Assembly: GCA_015222405.1 (NCBI GenBank)
Contig: JADFVG010000200.1
Location: 1 to 6,252, forward strand
Origin: Chloroflexota bacterium
Lineage (GTDB): Bacteria; Chloroflexota; Dehalococcoidia; E44-bin15
Direction of reading: 5' to 3'
DNA length: 6,252 bases
Part shown: positions 3,702 to 6,252 of the stretch, piece by piece
Layout of the letters: the number at the start of each line of letters is the position of its first letter
Numbering within the stretch: the stretch's first letter is position 1
Notes under the pieces: generated by a model
Database searches by the model: none
Told to the model about the DNA's origin: nothing
Seen by the model: the letters and a program-made list of their open reading frames with translations, nothing else
Program-made: the position numbers and the translations under genes

Positions 3702-6251
3702 TTATTCGACCCAAAGCTTTCCGCTCCTCCATGCCTGAAGGAAGACGCTCACCACCTGGGGATCGAAGCCCCGCCCCGAATCAGCAGCAATCTCCTGTAC
3801 CGCTGCCTCCACCTCTAACGCCCCCGGATGGGGCAGCCCCGAGGTCATGGCATCAAAGACATCGACCAAAGCTAGAATCTTGGCTCCCAATGGAATCTCA
3901 GCACCCTTTAGGCCGGAGGGGTGGCCGGTGCCGTCATATCTCTCATACCTGTAAGCAACGAGCGATAAGGCCGGCGCCAGAAAGTTAACCCGTGCCAGCT
4001 CCTCGTTCAGGGTGGCCAGGCGTTCTTTCAGCTTGGCGTACCTCTCAGCAGTGAGTCGTCTCCTCCGGTCAAACACCTCCTGAGGAGCTAAAGCAAGGCT
4101 CAGATCCTTGAGCAAGGCGGCATAGTGGAGTGCCTGCTGCTCACCTCTAGGTAGCTTAATGCCAGCAGCGACTGCCATAGCATACCTTGACACCCGTCGG
4201 GCGCTATCCAAATCAAAGAGATAGCCCGCCCTTGCCGACTTGGCAATCTCCCTGGCGATGGACAGCATAGTCTCCAAGGCAGCAAGCTGCTCGGCCTCAT
4301 GCTCGAGGATACGATCCTGCTGCGTTTCCAGGTCGCTACTCAGGTCATCCGCCAGGAGTAAAGAGCGATTACAGAGTACTTCTAGCTCCCGCATCCTCGA
4401 GTCAAGGCCCTGTAGACTTTCATCCAAGGCCGATGGGACTTGCTCTCCGGTCGACGACAGAAAATGGCGGATATTGCTAAGCTGGGCTCGCGCTGCCCGG
4501 CAACTCTTCTCCGTGTCAGATTGCAAACGGTTGATTCGCTCCACCCAGCTCCGCCACCTTTTGGGAACCAAGACAGTGAAAACTGTCCCTTCCTCTTCCT
4601 GGCTTTCAACCTTAACTTTGCCTCCCAAGCCCTGCACCAATATCATGGCCAGGTTGAGATCATTTCTTCGCCCTCTATTGGTCACGCTCTTCCGTTGAGC
4701 TCGAAAGAGTGCTGCCAGTTCCTGTGGGGGGATGTAGTGGGTGCGGTTGATGATCTCTATGTCGATAAACGCATCCCTCTCCCCAGCGACGCTTACCACC
4801 ACCCGGTCACCAGGCGCACTTGACTCAACTTCGCTTCTCAATAGGTAGAATAGACCCTGAGTAAGAGCCCTTTCATCCACCATCAGCTGGCTGATGTCAT
4901 TGGCATCTTGGATTTCAACCTCCACCCCCCTCTCCTTAGCCAGCCCTTGCACCAGCCCCATAACCTGGTCAAGGGTCTTTTTGAGGTACACCTCATCCAA
5001 GGCAGTCTCAAGTCCATCCCATTCGACACTTTTCAGGCTCTCGAGTTCCTCGAGCATGCTCATGAGTTGCCCGGTGCACTTTCCGATCGATTCCAGGCAC
5101 TTCAGCTGCTGCGGGTCTAGGTTCTCAGCCCAGCCCTCAAGTAGTAGTGAGTCTAGGCCGTCCTTTATCATACTGACCGGCGCTTCCATTTCCCTCATTA
5201 GAAAGCTGAGCCAGACTAACGCCCCCTGTGTCGCCCTCAGCTCTTGTCGATGTGAGGATAGCGTATCTTTGGGGGCGAGAGTCCGTTGTACCACAATATT
5301 GTTCTGTCGCCGGTCAAAGCGATAGTTGCTCCCAGGAAGGCTCTTGATATGCCCCATTAGCTCGGCGGCGATCTCGTTGGCCTGGAGATAACTGTCAATT
5401 CTGCGCTTCTCATTGGTGACCACTGCGATGGAAAGAGTCATGATTGGGTATTGCTCCCGCTGACCCAATCGGCCCTCGTAACCGATGTAACCCCGCTGTA
5501 AGTCCTTGGGGTCGTACAGAGTTCTGATGCGGCTATCGAAGTCGGTAAAAATCCTCTGACAGAGGGTTTGTGCCCTTTGAGGGGTGGTGATAACTACGAA
5601 ATTATCGCCATCCCGGTGTCCCACCAAATCATCTGGATTGCCAAATAAGTGCACCGCCTCCCGCAGTATCTCAGCCACAACCTGAATTGCGCGGTCGCCT
5701 TGAGCGAAGCCATACACATCGTTGAAAGCTTTGAGAGAATCCATGTCCACATACATGGCAGCCCGGGGCTTATCTTGGCTAATCAAGGCATTGACCAAGC
5801 TACTTACCTGGCTGCTGCCGGGCAGACCGGTCACAGGATTTGCGTTTTCCGCTTGCTGTGCCTGTCTTAAATGAGCTTCTACCAAAGCCACGACCTCGGA
5901 GGGAGTGAATGGCTTGGTGATATAATCCTCAGCCCCGGCGGCTATGCCTGCTATGACATCTGCGCTCTCCACCTTTGCACTGATCATAATCACCGGGATC
6001 TGGCTGGTCTGCCGACTCTGCTTCAGGCGGCGGCAGACGTCAATGCCGTCGAGATCGGGAAGAATTACATCGAGCAGGATCAAATTTGGCCTCTCTCTAG
6101 AGGCCTTAGCTAGGGCCTGGGCTCCATTCGCAGCTGAGATAACCGCGAAATTGGCATGCCGTAGGTTGGCCTCCAGGATTTGAATTACCCCTGGGTCATC
6201 ATCGACCACTAGAACGGTCCTTTCGGTTTGGCTTAGGGCGCCGCTTCCCAC
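3702..6251 (-). CDS. Multidomain response regulator: REC + degenerate GGDEF + degenerate histidine-kinase + degenerate HD-GYP
   Basis: An 849-residue open frame, no signal peptide or membrane segment, so cytoplasmic. REC (about 11-130) is complete: acidic pocket Asp17-19, phospho-acceptor Asp61 in LLDVILPDLDG, Ser91 and Lys113 (TKPF). A GGDEF-type domain (about 137-320) opens with NPVTGLPG and keeps YVDMDSLKAFNDVYGF, but its signature is DGDNF (214-218). A HisKA/HATPase-like region (about 341-563) has MREMEAP (352-358), where kinases have SHELRTP, and lacks the ATP-site N and G motifs. A mainly helical linker (about 566-668) leads to an HD-GYP-like domain (about 662-845) that keeps ERYDGTGHPSGLKG and DVFDAMTS but has lost the metal-binding His residues. 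It is therefore probably a phosphorylation-controlled scaffold or ligand sensor, not an active cyclase, kinase or phosphodiesterase. The frame opens with GTG at the right edge; the true start could lie outside the window, although REC begins only about ten residues in. It lies 30 bases upstream of the UDP-glucose dehydrogenase gene, hinting at control of glycan production. Confidence 0.88.
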   Translation of the reverse strand: MGSGALSQTERTVLVVDDDPGVIQILEANLRHANFAVISAANGAQALAKASRERPNLILLDVILPDLDGIDVCRRLKQSRQTSQIPVIMISAKVESADVIAGIAAGAEDYITKPFTPSEVVALVEAHLRQAQQAENANPVTGLPGSSQVSSLVNALISQDKPRAAMYVDMDSLKAFNDVYGFAQGDRAIQVVAEILREAVHLFGNPDDLVGHRDGDNFVVITTPQRAQTLCQRIFTDFDSRIRTLYDPKDLQRGYIGYEGRLGQREQYPIMTLSIAVVTNEKRRIDSYLQANEIAAELMGHIKSLPGSNYRFDRRQNNIVVQRTLAPKDTLSSHRQELRATQGALVWLSFLMREMEAPVSMIKDGLDSLLLEGWAENLDPQQLKCLESIGKCTGQLMSMLEELESLKSVEWDGLETALDEVYLKKTLDQVMGLVQGLAKERGVEVEIQDANDISQLMVDERALTQGLFYLLRSEVESSAPGDRVVVSVAGERDAFIDIEIINRTHYIPPQELAALFRAQRKSVTNRGRRNDLNLAMILVQGLGGKVKVESQEEEGTVFTVLVPKRWRSWVERINRLQSDTEKSCRAARAQLSNIRHFLSSTGEQVPSALDESLQGLDSRMRELEVLCNRSLLLADDLSSDLETQQDRILEHEAEQLAALETMLSIAREIAKSARAGYLFDLDSARRVSRYAMAVAAGIKLPRGEQQALHYAALLKDLSLALAPQEVFDRRRRLTAERYAKLKERLATLNEELARVNFLAPALSLVAYRYERYDGTGHPSGLKGAEIPLGAKILALVDVFDAMTSGLPHPGALEVEAAVQEIAADSGRGFDPQVVSVFLQAWRSGKLWVE
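3717..4268 (-). other. HD-GYP-like domain lacking metal-ligand histidines
   Basis: Residues about 662-845 of the regulator. The order of landmarks matches HD-GYP phosphodiesterases: SARRV (683-687) for H-x-R-V, AALLKDL (711-717) for AALLHDI, LKER (741-744) for the K-x-H helix, YRYERYDGTGHP (767-778) for HHER-x-DGxGYP, then IPLGAKILALVDVFDAMTS (786-804) and GFDPQVV (828-834). Each expected His is replaced (Ser683, Lys715, Arg744, Arg768, Tyr769), so cyclic di-GMP hydrolysis is not expected. Confidence 0.85.
4248..4556 (-). other. Helical, probably coiled-coil linker between pseudokinase and HD-GYP-like domains
   Basis: Residues about 566-668 of the regulator are rich in Glu, Leu, Arg, Gln and Ser, with few prolines (one in EQVPSALD). 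Stretches such as RMRELEVL and ILEHEAEQLAALETML show heptad-like Leu/Ile spacing. This fits a dimeric helical connector. I recognise no enzymatic motif. The coiled-coil reading is by eye only. Confidence 0.5.
4563..5231 (-). other. Histidine-kinase-like region lacking the phospho-His and ATP-site motifs
   Basis: Residues about 341-563. Two helices with MREMEAPVSMIKDGLDSLL resemble the HisKA dimer hairpin, with Arg353 at the His position. The following alpha/beta segment matches HATPase_c in outline: DERALTQGLFYLL near the N box, IEIINRTHYIPPQELAALF near the G1 box, and GGKVKVESQEEEGTVFTVLVP at its end, where GT and the closing strand survive. The N-box Asn, the G1 DxGxG and the G2 GxGL (here DLNL, 531-534) are all gone. 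The call rests on pattern order and local resemblance; it is probably a dimerisation/signal-relay pseudokinase. Confidence 0.75.
5292..5843 (-). other. GGDEF-like domain with degenerate active-site signature
   Basis: Residues about 137-320 of the regulator. The fold landmarks NPVTGLPG, the Asp pair in YVDMDSLK (169/171) and FNDVYGFAQGD are well kept, so GTP or Mg2+ binding is conceivable. The active-site loop is HRDGDNFV instead of R-GGDEF: the first Gly is Asp and the catalytic acid is Asn217. The product-inhibition RxxD is also missing, since Asn205 stands where the Arg is expected. It is unlikely to make cyclic di-GMP. Confidence 0.85.
5862..6221 (-). other. Receiver (REC) domain with intact phosphorylation site
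   Basis: Residues about 11-130 of the large regulator. TVLVVDDDPG provides the Mg2+-binding acids, Asp61 in LILLDVILPDLDG is the predicted phospho-acceptor, Ser91 in MISAK is the switch Ser/Thr, and Lys113 in ITKPF is the conserved Lys. Every canonical residue is present, in contrast to the downstream modules. No partner sensor kinase is in the window. Confidence 0.93.
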
Positions 6252-6252
6252 G

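Noticed and set aside
4240..5325. Plus-strand open frames of 152 residues (4240-4698) and 143 residues (4894-5325)
   Set aside because: They lie wholly antisense to the regulator, whose frame shows clear domain motifs. Their translations are Ser/Arg-rich with no recognisable motif, as expected of antisense shadows.
3702..6251. Active hybrid histidine kinase, diguanylate cyclase or c-di-GMP phosphodiesterase
   Set aside because: The domain order suggests these labels, but the key catalytic residues of each module are replaced, so activity should not be assumed.
3702..6251. Decaying pseudogene
   Set aside because: The frame is continuous over 849 codons, non-catalytic motifs are well kept, and the receiver domain is intact.
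1..6252. CRISPR array, tRNA/rRNA, insertion sequence or terminator hairpins
   Set aside because: Nearly every base lies in a coding frame, gaps are at most 30 bases, and I saw no repeat-spacer pattern, inverted terminal repeats, transposase motif or GC hairpin followed by a T run.

Overview
The window is a single-strand bacterial gene block. All five genes read on the minus strand, in the order 6251 to 1, separated by 30, 17, 0 and 4 bases, so they very probably form one operon. Shine-Dalgarno sites (GGAGG, AGGGAG, GGGGAG) lie 6-9 bases before four of the five starts. Base composition looks moderate, roughly 50-55 % GC by eye. These traits and the protein families say Bacteria. I cannot fix the phylum: a Chloroflexota/Dehalococcoidia-like lineage is only a weak guess from the general look of the proteins.

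Layout in transcription order: (1) 6251-3702 is an 849-residue multidomain response regulator, REC + GGDEF-like + histidine-kinase-like + helical linker + HD-GYP-like. (2) 3671-2289 is a UDP-glucose/GDP-mannose dehydrogenase family protein, most likely UDP-glucose 6-dehydrogenase. (3) 2271-1267 and (4) 1266-283 are two different extended SDR nucleotide-sugar epimerases/dehydratases. (5) 278-1 is the N-terminal part of a membrane sugar-phosphate transferase that runs off the left edge.

The last four genes make a coherent surface-glycan module. The dehydrogenase would supply UDP-glucuronate, the SDR enzymes would convert it or related nucleotide sugars, and the transferase would load the first sugar-phosphate onto a polyprenyl-phosphate carrier at the inner membrane. 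Substrates of the two SDR proteins cannot be fixed from sequence alone.

The striking item is the regulator at the head of the operon. Its receiver domain keeps all phosphorylation residues. Its GGDEF, histidine-kinase and HD-GYP modules have each lost their catalytic or metal-binding residues while keeping the surrounding fold motifs. It reads as a phosphorylation-switched scaffold or nucleotide-sensing protein built from three dead enzymes, co-transcribed with polysaccharide precursor genes. No RNA genes, mobile elements, CRISPR arrays, long repeats or intergenic stretches above 30 bases were seen.
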